Below are positions 1 to 6,538 of a stretch of 8,096 bases of DNA, piece by piece; within the stretch, counting starts at the first letter, position 1; every line of letters begins with the position of its first letter. The notes under the pieces are model-generated. The model saw only the letters and a list, made by a program, of their open reading frames with translations. It was not told the origin of the DNA and made no database searches. A program made the translations under genes and the position numbers. This stretch comes from an uncultured Lachnospiraceae bacterium (GTDB lineage: Bacteria > Bacillota_A > Clostridia > Lachnospirales > Lachnospiraceae): contig CADBME010000371.1 of the NCBI GenBank assembly GCA_902795715.1, positions 1 to 8,096 of the forward strand. Reading direction: 5' to 3'.

Positions 1-254
1 AAATGGTCCCAGGAAGTATCCCAGAATAGTCTCTCGATATCATAGGCATAACTGCCATAGACAACAGCTCTTCCTCCCTCTTCCGGTTTGATGATCAGGT
101 TGGGCAGGGGAATCCTTCTCTCATCTTCCTCAGACCGGTAAATCAGAATCACCCGCAGAGCCTGGTCCATGGGGTCATAGTTATCCATCTCCACAACCAG
201 GGACAGGTTCAGTTTATCCTCCAGTATGAAGAGTTCTTCAACAATTGCTTTCAC
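1..254 (-). CDS. Unknown protein, N-terminal 84 codons only (runs off the window)
   Basis: The frame opens at a GTG codon (254-252) with an AAGGAG ribosome site six bases upstream, and stays open to the window edge. It overlaps the end of the glycosyltransferase gene by 17 bp, so it is very probably the next gene of the same operon, translationally coupled. The fragment begins MKAIVEELFILEDKLNLSL and ends near YDIERLFWDTSWDHF. It has no signal peptide or membrane segment, is rich in acidic residues, and alternates hydrophobic and charged residues (LRVILIYRSEEDE, then RRIPLPNLII), suggesting a beta-rich soluble domain. I do not recognise the family. The WDTSWDHF ending recalls accessory beta domains in front of some teichoic-acid-type transferases, but that is a weak impression. 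The start choice is well supported; the function is not. Confidence 0.72.
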   Translation of the reverse strand, partial: MKAIVEELFILEDKLNLSLVVEMDNYDPMDQALRVILIYRSEEDERRIPLPNLIIKPEEGGRAVVYGSYAYDIERLFWDTSWDH

Positions 255-1230
255 CTTGTTCTCCTTCTTTTCTGTAATGGTCAGAATGATCGGTTTCTGT
301 TTTTTTTCTTTCCACCAGTTCATCCACAATATAAATGGGACGTTGTTTGACTTCTGTAAAAAGAATGGATATATAATTGCCTATGATTCCCATCAGGGCC
401 ATCATGACGGCAAACATAAAACATAAAAAGACAATGATGGTGGAATATCCGGCCGGGACCTGAAAACAGATTTTATTAATGACGGAATAGACCATCAGGA
501 CAAGGCCGAATACTGCGGTAATGCCCCCGGCATAGATTCCCAGTTTCAAAGGCAGATCGGAAAAACTGAACATAATCTCCATAGAAAAGTTCAGAAGCTT
601 TCTGATGCTGTATTTACTTGATCCGGCAACACGTTTTCCGGCTTCATATTGGATGGTTGTCTTCCGGAATCCGACCATCTGGATAAATCCCCGCAGGAAA
701 CGAACCCGGTCACGATATTCGTTTCTGATGACCTTCATGACCTTATGGTCAAAAGCAAAGAAATCCGATGCGTTGGGCTCAAACTTCACAGGTGACAACT
801 TATTAAAGACATGATAAAAGCCATAGGAAGTAATCTTCTTAATCAGGCCGGCATCATCATTCCTGGTTCGCACCATATTGATCACATTGTAACCCTCGTC
901 AAACTTTTGAATAATCTGAGGCAGCAGGTCCGGCGGATGTTGCAGATCTGCATCCATACAGACAACAGCATCTCCATCGGCATAATCAATTCCCGCGATC
1001 ATGGCTGCTTCATGGCCGAAATTTCTGGAAAAACTGAGGACGCGGACTTTGGAGTCAGACCGGGCAAAGTGCCTGAGCAGGTTCAGACTCCCATCTGAAC
1101 TGCCGTCATTGACAAAAAGAATTTCATAATCCCAGTTCAAGCTCTCCGCCGCTTTTCTAATCTCCTGATAAGAATCGGTCAAAGCCGGCTCTTCATTAAA
1201 TACGGATACAACAATTGATATTTTTTTCAT
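238..1230 (-). CDS. Family 2 polyprenyl-phosphate glycosyltransferase (CsbB/GtrB/DPMS type)
   Basis: This 330-residue membrane enzyme should move a sugar from a nucleotide donor to undecaprenyl phosphate on the inner face of the membrane. The GT-A domain opens with a nucleotide-binding strand followed by FNEE (11-14), then VNDGSSDGS (40-48), the metal-binding DAD (93-95) in MDADLQHPP, and a basic GSSKYS segment (203-208) typical of the dolichol-phosphate-mannose-synthase-like subfamily. Two membrane segments follow (about 230-252 and 261-290), ending in the conserved GNYI...E.K.RPIY stretch (284-300). Length matches the family. AGGA lies five bases before the ATG. In Bacillus subtilis CsbB makes undecaprenyl-P-GlcNAc for the membrane glycosyltransferase YfhO, whose homologue lies directly upstream here, so the same partnership is likely; the sugar cannot be read from sequence. 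The tail after 303 is charged and variable, includes an A8 run (300-307), and overlaps the next gene by 17 bp. Confidence 0.93.
   Translation of the reverse strand: MKKISIVVSVFNEEPALTDSYQEIRKAAESLNWDYEILFVNDGSSDGSLNLLRHFARSDSKVRVLSFSRNFGHEAAMIAGIDYADGDAVVCMDADLQHPPDLLPQIIQKFDEGYNVINMVRTRNDDAGLIKKITSYGFYHVFNKLSPVKFEPNASDFFAFDHKVMKVIRNEYRDRVRFLRGFIQMVGFRKTTIQYEAGKRVAGSSKYSIRKLLNFSMEIMFSFSDLPLKLGIYAGGITAVFGLVLMVYSVINKICFQVPAGYSTIIVFLCFMFAVMMALMGIIGNYISILFTEVKQRPIYIVDELVERKKTETDHSDHYRKEGEQGESNC
261..266 (-). promoter_or_regulatory. Ribosome binding site selecting the GTG start at 254
   Basis: AAGGAG sits six bases before GTG (254-252), inside the last codons of the upstream glycosyltransferase gene. 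It decides the start: the first in-frame ATG lies more than 20 codons further in and would cut off the opening hydrophobic-charged segment. Confidence 0.65.
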
Positions 1231-1278
1231 AACTATCCTGGTAATAATATTCTTTGTATTTATAGCTTTAATGATCTT

Positions 1279-3831
1279 TTATGTCGGATTGGTCCCGGTC
1301 TTATTGCTAAACCGTTTTCGAAGAAGAAGCCAGACAGCAAGCAGGATACACGCCCCCATACTGATCAGGAATCCTTCTTTAAGGAAAGGAGTATGATAGC
1401 GGTATTCGATTTTATGTTTCCCGGCGGGAACCATAATCCCCATAAACACTTCCTGGCTTCTGTAAATCTTTGTTTCTTTTCCATCAATGAAGGCTTTCCA
1501 GCCTTTGGAAAATGCCGTCGGAATAACAAGCAGTTTCTTCTGTCCAAATCTTGTCTTCCCCCTGATCGTGTTTGTCAGGAAAACCGGTTTTTTCAGGCTA
1601 TCCTTCTTCATCCTGGAAATACTGTCTTCAAAATCCGATAAAGGCTGTTCGATGATTTCCAGTTTGGAAACTTCAAAATCGCCCTTTCTGCTGAAAACAA
1701 TTCTCACATCACTTATTCCTCCCCGACCCAGATTGATGGCATAGAGGTCCTGACCTATATAGCGAATGGAATGATCCTGCATAAGAGGAATGTATTTTAC
1801 CAGAGGATAGTTCCCATTTCTGGACCTTATTTCGATAATTTCCGGTATATCCCTCTCGATCCCGTCAAGACAAAGATATTTGATATTGATCAGCAGATAG
1901 ATTTCCGAATCTTTCTGGGCAGGCGGCAAGTCAATTTCTACTTGTCCAAGTTTTTTTTCTACTGTCCACCGCTTTCCATTTATCTTTACATCATGTAATC
2001 CGGCAAATTGATAATCCACTTTATGGTCGGTGCCCTGAAAATGAAGGTCCGGAAGGGGGACATCTCCCACTGCTCCCACAAGCATGCTGTTTTCCTTTTG
2101 GACAGGGCTCAGATCATCATAATTGGAAATCCGGTTTTGATAGGAATAGCCGTATTTATGACTCCCTTTGCTCAAGTAAACAGTAAAAGGCGGATAATGG
2201 CTATCAAACTTAAATCCTTCCGGAACATATACATTTTCAACCTCATCCGGCCTGTCAATAGTTACAAAATGTGTAACCCCGGCAATCTGGTGGAGTACGC
2301 TTCTTCCGTCAAGCTCGCAATAATTGTATCCTGCATAAGGCAATCCCCAGGAGGACATGGCTTCCTGGAACATTCCATCCGTGAGACTCCAATAAAAGCT
2401 GGTGGATGAAACATTCTCAAGAATAGAATTGTTTCTCTGAACTGCCTGTCTGGGGCCGCTATACCTTTTTCTCTTGTCCATGTGACTCAAAAGCCGGTCT
2501 GTCGTGCCCCGGATTCCGGGCATAATATTATCTTGTGCCACATATTCACTACTTGCCGGTCTTTCTTTCCCAAACCATTTCTGAATGGTTGCATCCATCT
2601 GAATCAGGGTAACAGCTATGGATAGGGCAAGAAGAATTCTTACGGCCTTCTCCTTTTTGAGTGACAATGTTTTTGCATAAGATAGTATTTCTTCGATCAC
2701 GAAGGCTGTTGTATAACCGAGAAGAAGGCTGAAAGCAAAAATCCAGCGATTGGAAGAATAGGAAAAGCCATTCATGACATGACCCAAATAAGGACTCATC
2801 AAGCAGAGAAGGCATGCCAGAAAGCCAAACCTTATCCCTTTTGCTTTTTTTAAAAACAAAAGGGCGAATATTGCACAGAAAACAGTGATCAGGGGGTATC
2901 CCAGAGCAGTCTGACTGATATAATCACTAAAACTGCAAAATCCCAGAATCATTTTCCAGAGAAAATCCAAATCATGAACCAGGGGATAATGCTTCACCAC
3001 ACTGCTTCTGCTGCTGGACAGAAAGCAGGCTATAACCGGGAGCAGTATAACAAAGCTCATGAGCAAGCCCAGAGCCCCTCCTGCAAGCAGGCGCCCAATA
3101 TGAGTGAAAAACTCTTTGGGGGATCCGGATTTGACGCCGCAGCAATAAAGTCCGTAGACAGCGGCAATCAAAATAATCATATAGCAAAAATAAAAATTGC
3201 TTATAGCACTGATAAATATGCTGAGAACAAAGAGGAGGGGGGATTTTCCCTCAATAACATTATCTATTCCGATCAGGCAGACGGGCAGCATGATCATGGG
3301 TATGACAAAGAAAGGATGATGCATGCCCATAATCAGGGGGTAACCGCAAAAAGTATAGATTACACTGCCTGTAAGAATTCCCACTTTGGATCTGACTCCC
3401 TTGTGACAGCAAAAGCAGGAGAAAGACAGTCCCGACAGGTAGAGCCGAAAGAGAAAGAGGAAATTATAAACATAGGGCACCTGTTCCTGCTTAAAAAAAC
3501 CAAGCAGCAGAGTAAGTGGTTCACCCATGACATAGTAATGCATGGTGGTGATACAGTCCGCCCCGTAGCCCATGGTAAATTCCCATTGGGGAATCAGGGG
3601 TCTTGCTCCTGTCAGGAAATTATGCCCAAGTCTGTGAAGCCAGTCCGAATAATACATGTAAGCTTTGAGATGCTGAAAAAAACCATCTCCGGACCAGACA
3701 AAGGACAGATGGCCGGTCAGAAAAATCCTGAAAAAACAGAGGCAGAGCAAGGCAAATAATAATGTATACAGAATCAGATACCTAAGGATATCTTTATTCT
3801 TTTTTATTGTCAGGTTATTTGAAAAAATCAT
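1279..3831 (-). CDS. yfhO: YfhO family membrane glycosyltransferase (GT-C type)
   Basis: This 850-residue protein has about eleven hydrophobic helices in the first 415 residues (first about 17-38), a large extracytoplasmic region (about 420-815), and a final helix (about 820-838) followed by a basic tail. That is the YfhO layout, at close to the usual length. After helix 1 comes SGDGFFQHLK with D49 in the position expected for the catalytic acid of GT-C enzymes; NFYF (212-215) and SNRW (360-363) are also family-like. Near the C-terminus GWKAFIDGKE and VPAGKHKIEYRYHTP form the conserved beta-domain ending. In B. subtilis YfhO transfers GlcNAc from the lipid carrier made by CsbB to lipoteichoic acid outside the cell; the GT2 gene downstream supplies the matching partner. 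The start overlaps the DHHW gene by 17 bp. Its ribosome site is weak (GGA four bases before ATG), suggesting coupling to upstream translation. The acceptor polymer is inferred, not shown. Confidence 0.93.
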   Translation of the reverse strand: MIFSNNLTIKKNKDILRYLILYTLLFALLCLCFFRIFLTGHLSFVWSGDGFFQHLKAYMYYSDWLHRLGHNFLTGARPLIPQWEFTMGYGADCITTMHYYVMGEPLTLLLGFFKQEQVPYVYNFLFLFRLYLSGLSFSCFCCHKGVRSKVGILTGSVIYTFCGYPLIMGMHHPFFVIPMIMLPVCLIGIDNVIEGKSPLLFVLSIFISAISNFYFCYMIILIAAVYGLYCCGVKSGSPKEFFTHIGRLLAGGALGLLMSFVILLPVIACFLSSSRSSVVKHYPLVHDLDFLWKMILGFCSFSDYISQTALGYPLITVFCAIFALLFLKKAKGIRFGFLACLLCLMSPYLGHVMNGFSYSSNRWIFAFSLLLGYTTAFVIEEILSYAKTLSLKKEKAVRILLALSIAVTLIQMDATIQKWFGKERPASSEYVAQDNIMPGIRGTTDRLLSHMDKRKRYSGPRQAVQRNNSILENVSSTSFYWSLTDGMFQEAMSSWGLPYAGYNYCELDGRSVLHQIAGVTHFVTIDRPDEVENVYVPEGFKFDSHYPPFTVYLSKGSHKYGYSYQNRISNYDDLSPVQKENSMLVGAVGDVPLPDLHFQGTDHKVDYQFAGLHDVKINGKRWTVEKKLGQVEIDLPPAQKDSEIYLLINIKYLCLDGIERDIPEIIEIRSRNGNYPLVKYIPLMQDHSIRYIGQDLYAINLGRGGISDVRIVFSRKGDFEVSKLEIIEQPLSDFEDSISRMKKDSLKKPVFLTNTIRGKTRFGQKKLLVIPTAFSKGWKAFIDGKETKIYRSQEVFMGIMVPAGKHKIEYRYHTPFLKEGFLISMGACILLAVWLLLRKRFSNKTGTNPT

Positions 3832-5044
3832 ACTTTCCGTCCGAGTGCTGCAGATTTACTATACCGGAATAAAGTACCAGTACATAATCGGGTTTGTATT
3901 CTTCCATAAATTCGGCTATGTCAATGCGGTCTCCAACAAAATAATCAAAATTCCTGATATCACAAACGTATAATCGGGATGTCTGCAGGGACAGGAAAGG
4001 CGAAACCACACAGGCGTAGGAGTCTCTAAGAAGAAGAACTTTTTTTCCCTGGAGATTATCCTGGTTGGTCAGGATCTGCAGTCGGTAGTCTCCTCCACCG
4101 TAGGTTACATATGAGTTCACCTTGTAAAAATCTTTTTTAAGGTTTTTCATGTAAAGGGCGGTCTTCTCAAAAGAGCCCTTTCTTGTTTTCTTCTTTATGG
4201 GCTGCTCTTCCATGTAATGAGTCTTAAAGCGGGGAGTGATCAGCTCAAAGTCATCCGGGCCCCTCCATGTGAACCAGGTACCGGTCTTTTTCCCCTTGGA
4301 TCCCAGAAACCAGTTAGGATAAATCTTGCGGTTATAGTTTCTGATATCCCCATATTTTTCATTTATCTTAAAACCATATCTCCTATTCAGATCCCTGCAG
4401 ATACAATCGGCAGCCAGAAAGCCTGCATAGGGAGTCCAGTGATGGTCTGTATAGAAAAAGATATCTTCCTTTCCTATCCCTCTTTCTGAAATGGCATCCA
4501 GAAGGGACAGATAGGGAATATCCCGATCTTCTAAAGCCTGGAAAAACAGCTTCATATTGGCCGGGGCATGATTATCTGCATTGGGAGGCATGGATTGCCT
4601 GGATTCAGCGAGTTCCTTCCTGGGAGCTGCAAGATACATAAAATGTGCCCCATGTTTTTCCGAATAATCCTTTAGATCTTTGATTCGGTCAGCCACCTGG
4701 CTGATTTCATCCCCGGAAAGAGGATAGTTGGTCTCCACAAGGCTTCCTGTATTGGTCTTTACCACCATGGTATTGTCCTTTTTGATCAGCCTGGTCCCCA
4801 TAAGGTTCTCCCGGACTGAGTTAATATCCATAAGCCTGCCATGATAGCTGAGAGATGTCTCGGATATCTCTTCCATATGGTTTTTATAATCTACAAAGCT
4901 TTGATAAATGCCCTTCTTACCGACATGATCCGCAAAAGAATGCAGCGTTTTTTTCATATCGTGAATGTAAGAGCCTCTCATGCCAAGAAAAAGAAAGAGG
5001 AAAGACAAAACAAAGACAATGGTATTCTTATTCCACTTTTTCAT
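3815..5044 (-). CDS. DHHW/AlgX-J-like SGNH-type protein, partner of the MBOAT acyltransferase
   Basis: This 409-residue protein has one N-terminal signal-anchor (about 9-24, preceded by basic residues) and an extracytoplasmic domain. It carries the family's signature DHHW at 200-203 within FFYTDHHWTPYAG, preceded by LAAPRKE (138-144), and later LLLRDSYACVV with S342. In AlgX the triad runs in the order Asp, His two residues on, then Ser, which maps here to D200, H202 and S342; the assignment is by motif order. Family members work with an MBOAT protein to O-acetylate extracellular glycans, the MBOAT passing the acyl group across the membrane and the SGNH-like partner placing it on the polymer. 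The MBOAT gene lies immediately upstream, which fits. The start has no good ribosome site of its own; the ATG overlaps the stop of an upstream mini-ORF as ATGA. It is not DltD in the strict sense: the DHHW motif points to the AlgX/J-like group. Confidence 0.9.
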   Translation of the reverse strand: MKKWNKNTIVFVLSFLFLFLGMRGSYIHDMKKTLHSFADHVGKKGIYQSFVDYKNHMEEISETSLSYHGRLMDINSVRENLMGTRLIKKDNTMVVKTNTGSLVETNYPLSGDEISQVADRIKDLKDYSEKHGAHFMYLAAPRKELAESRQSMPPNADNHAPANMKLFFQALEDRDIPYLSLLDAISERGIGKEDIFFYTDHHWTPYAGFLAADCICRDLNRRYGFKINEKYGDIRNYNRKIYPNWFLGSKGKKTGTWFTWRGPDDFELITPRFKTHYMEEQPIKKKTRKGSFEKTALYMKNLKKDFYKVNSYVTYGGGDYRLQILTNQDNLQGKKVLLLRDSYACVVSPFLSLQTSRLYVCDIRNFDYFVGDRIDIAEFMEEYKPDYVLVLYSGIVNLQHSDGKYDFFK

Positions 5045-5085
5045 GATAAAACAGTCATTTCTTCCACAGGCATCCGGTTAAACAT
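5041..5085 (-). CDS. Possible 14-residue leader peptide coupling MBOAT and DHHW translation
   Basis: In the 64-bp gap between the MBOAT stop and the DHHW start an ATG (5085-5083) opens a short frame encoding MFNRMPVEEMTVLS. It has an AGAAGG site eight bases upstream, and an in-frame TAG just before it fixes the 5' limit. Its TGA overlaps the DHHW start as ATGA (5044-5041), the classic arrangement for termination-reinitiation. The DHHW gene otherwise lacks a properly spaced ribosome site, so translation of this mini-ORF could bring ribosomes to it. The peptide itself has no recognisable function. A chance frame of this length is not rare; the support comes from ribosome site, ATGA overlap and weak downstream site together. 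Confidence 0.35.
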   Translation of the reverse strand: MFNRMPVEEMTVLS

Positions 5086-5092
5086 TCCGGAT
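5072..5092 (-). promoter_or_regulatory. Small hairpin with the mini-ORF start codon in its loop
   Basis: ATCCGG (5092-5087 on the coding strand) pairs perfectly with CCGGAT (5077-5072) across a nine-base loop, AATGTTTAA, which contains the ATG of the mini-ORF. The AGAAGG ribosome site ends two bases before the stem. No T-run follows the stem, so it is not an intrinsic terminator. It could modulate initiation at the mini-ORF or protect the message between the two genes. A 6-bp stem is short and the role is inferred. Confidence 0.35.
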
Positions 5093-5093
5093 A

Positions 5094-5099
5094 CCTTCT
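5094..5099 (-). promoter_or_regulatory. Ribosome binding site for the mini-ORF
   Basis: AGAAGG lies eight bases before the mini-ORF ATG at 5085. It is the best Shine-Dalgarno match in the MBOAT-DHHW gap but is about 50 bases from the DHHW start, too far to serve that gene directly. Confidence 0.35.
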
Positions 5100-5108
5100 A
5101 GATTCAGG

Positions 5109-6527
5109 TCAAAAGTTAAAGTATATAAAAGGATTGTAGGAGCTGCTGATCAGGCTGGATATGGACAGGACAAACAGTGCTGTCAGGCAAAGAGACTTGC
5201 CGATTCCATACAGGCTGCTGTGGCCAAAACGGTTTTCAAGGATCCTGAAGACCGGAAGGCTCATGATGCATCCAATGACCAGCAAAATGATATTCTGGGA
5301 AAACCAGCCGCAAAAGAGGCCATCCACAAGGGGATTGCCCTTAAGACCGAACATGGAAGCCAGGTAACTTATTGCCTGACGGATGGATTCAGCTCGAAAA
5401 ATCACCCAGCCGCAGACAACAAAAAACATGGTATAGAACCAGCGGATAACCAGTATCCCCTTCCCTCTCCTTTTTTGAAGTCCTGTCTGTTTCTCGAAAA
5501 CAAGAAGGCAGAAATACATGAGCCCCCAGAGGATAAAAGTATAATTGGCCCCGTGCCAGAGTCCGGTCAGGAACCATACCACGAAAAGGTTGAAGATATT
5601 CCTGGACTTGCTGCAGCGGTTGCCGCCCAGGGGAATATAGAGATAGTCCCGAAACCAGGTTCCCAGAGACATATGCCACCTTCTCCAGAATTCGGTAACC
5701 GAAGTCGAGATGTAGGGATAGTCAAAGTTCTCCAGAAAATGAAAACCGAACATCCTTCCCATGCCGATGGCCATATCACTGTAACCGCCGAAATCAAAGA
5801 AAATCTGCAAGGTGTAAGCAATAGCGCCCAGCCAGCAGAACATGACAGACAGACTGGCCCCCCCCTTCAGGGAATCGAAGGCCTGGTCGGCCAGGATGGC
5901 AAAACTGTTGGACAGGAGGACTTTCTTTGACAGACCCACCACAAATCTTGCGAACCCGTCAAAAAAATCATCCCAGGTCTCCTTCCTGTTTTTGATCTCA
6001 TGAGCAATGGTCTCGTAGCGGACAATAGGTCCGGCAATCAATTGGGGAAAGAAGGAAATATAAAGCCCTACATACAAAATATTGGTCTGGACTTCTCCCT
6101 TTCCCCGATAGACATCCAGGACATAGGACATGGCCTGAAAAGTAAAAAAAGAAATACCGATGGGCAGGGCTATCTGCGGAACCGCAAGATCCATGCCGGT
6201 CAGGTTCCTGATAATATTGCCGGTAAAAGTCAGATATTTGAAGATGAACAGAATGATCATATTGAAAAATACATCCAATCCGATCAGAATCCTGCACAGG
6301 AATATCTTTTCATGCTTTATGCTGACCAGGAGACCGAATAACCAGTTGACGATGATCGAAAGGATCATGACAAGAACAAATTTCGGCTCTCCCCAGGCAT
6401 AGAAAAAGAGGCTTGCCGCCAGAAGAAAAAGATTCTGGAGAAACCGGCTCCACCGCAGCAACAGGTAGTATACGATCACTACAATGGGCAGAAAGAGATA
6501 AATGAAAACTGCGCTTGAAAATAACAT
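5109..6527 (-). CDS. MBOAT acyltransferase, AlgI/DltB-like
   Basis: This 472-residue integral membrane protein matches the AlgI-type MBOAT family in length and motif order. It opens with MLFSSAVFIYLFLPIV, a standard family start, and has YAWGEPKF (43-50), FFPQLIAGPIVR (159-170), FDFGGYSDMAIG (244-255), the DYPYISTSVTEFWRRWHMSL stretch (269-288) with H285, and FLTGLWHGANYTFILWG (319-335), in which H325 is the expected catalytic histidine. It ends in the usual SSYNPFIYFNF. Family members carry an acyl group, usually acetyl, across the membrane for O-acylation of a glycan; the DHHW gene downstream is the expected partner. DltB is the closest alternative, but no dltA- or dltC-like gene is present and the partner is not DltD-like. 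The start lies 11 bp after the upstream stop; its best ribosome site (AAGGAG, inside the upstream gene's last codons) is about 14 bases away, longer than ideal. An eight-G run lies at residues 221-224. Confidence 0.95.
   Translation of the reverse strand: MLFSSAVFIYLFLPIVVIVYYLLLRWSRFLQNLFLLAASLFFYAWGEPKFVLVMILSIIVNWLFGLLVSIKHEKIFLCRILIGLDVFFNMIILFIFKYLTFTGNIIRNLTGMDLAVPQIALPIGISFFTFQAMSYVLDVYRGKGEVQTNILYVGLYISFFPQLIAGPIVRYETIAHEIKNRKETWDDFFDGFARFVVGLSKKVLLSNSFAILADQAFDSLKGGASLSVMFCWLGAIAYTLQIFFDFGGYSDMAIGMGRMFGFHFLENFDYPYISTSVTEFWRRWHMSLGTWFRDYLYIPLGGNRCSKSRNIFNLFVVWFLTGLWHGANYTFILWGLMYFCLLVFEKQTGLQKRRGKGILVIRWFYTMFFVVCGWVIFRAESIRQAISYLASMFGLKGNPLVDGLFCGWFSQNIILLVIGCIMSLPVFRILENRFGHSSLYGIGKSLCLTALFVLSISSLISSSYNPFIYFNF
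5858..5865 (-). repeat. Eight-G homopolymer tract inside the MBOAT coding region
   Basis: The coding strand reads AAG GGG GGG GCC across residues 221-224 (KGGA), giving eight consecutive G. Gain of one base would bring a TGA within about 25 codons; loss of one would shift into a frame that runs about 100 codons and stops near 5567. Both outcomes remove the catalytic H325. Such runs are classic slipped-strand sites, though eight is near the lower end for phase-variable tracts. Confidence 0.85.
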
Positions 6528-6538
6528 GAGACTAAATA

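Noticed and set aside
300..307. A8 run in the GT2 gene as a phase-variation or slippage site
   Set aside because: It lies in the non-conserved tail, after all catalytic and membrane elements, so slippage would change little. Similar A7-A8 runs occur elsewhere in the window (1951-1958) and look ordinary for this composition.
1231..1278. AT-rich 48-bp gap as an internal promoter for the GT2 gene
   Set aside because: TATTAT and TATAAA-like strings are present, but no TTGACA-like box stands at 16-18 bp; the composition alone explains them.
1951..1958. A8 run within yfhO as a switch
   Set aside because: It encodes part of a Glu-Lys-Lys stretch where A-rich codons are expected. A frameshift here would truncate the protein, but nothing distinguishes it from background runs.
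2974..3759. Long plus-strand open frame of about 261 codons
   Set aside because: It lies entirely antisense to yfhO, has low-complexity composition rich in Gln, Lys and His with no family motif, and has no credible ribosome site; yfhO on the other strand has clear family motifs.
5072..5092. Inverted repeat as an intrinsic terminator between MBOAT and DHHW
   Set aside because: The stem is only 6 bp and is not followed by a T-run on the coding strand; the downstream genes continue in the same direction.
5220..5930. Plus-strand open frame of about 236 codons
   Set aside because: Antisense to the MBOAT gene, whose motifs are unmistakable. The translated sequence is Pro/Lys/Glu rich without recognisable domains.
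3815..6527. Assignment of the pair as dltB and dltD
   Set aside because: No dltA or dltC gene accompanies them, and the second protein carries the DHHW motif and a later DSY serine, matching the AlgX/J-like group.
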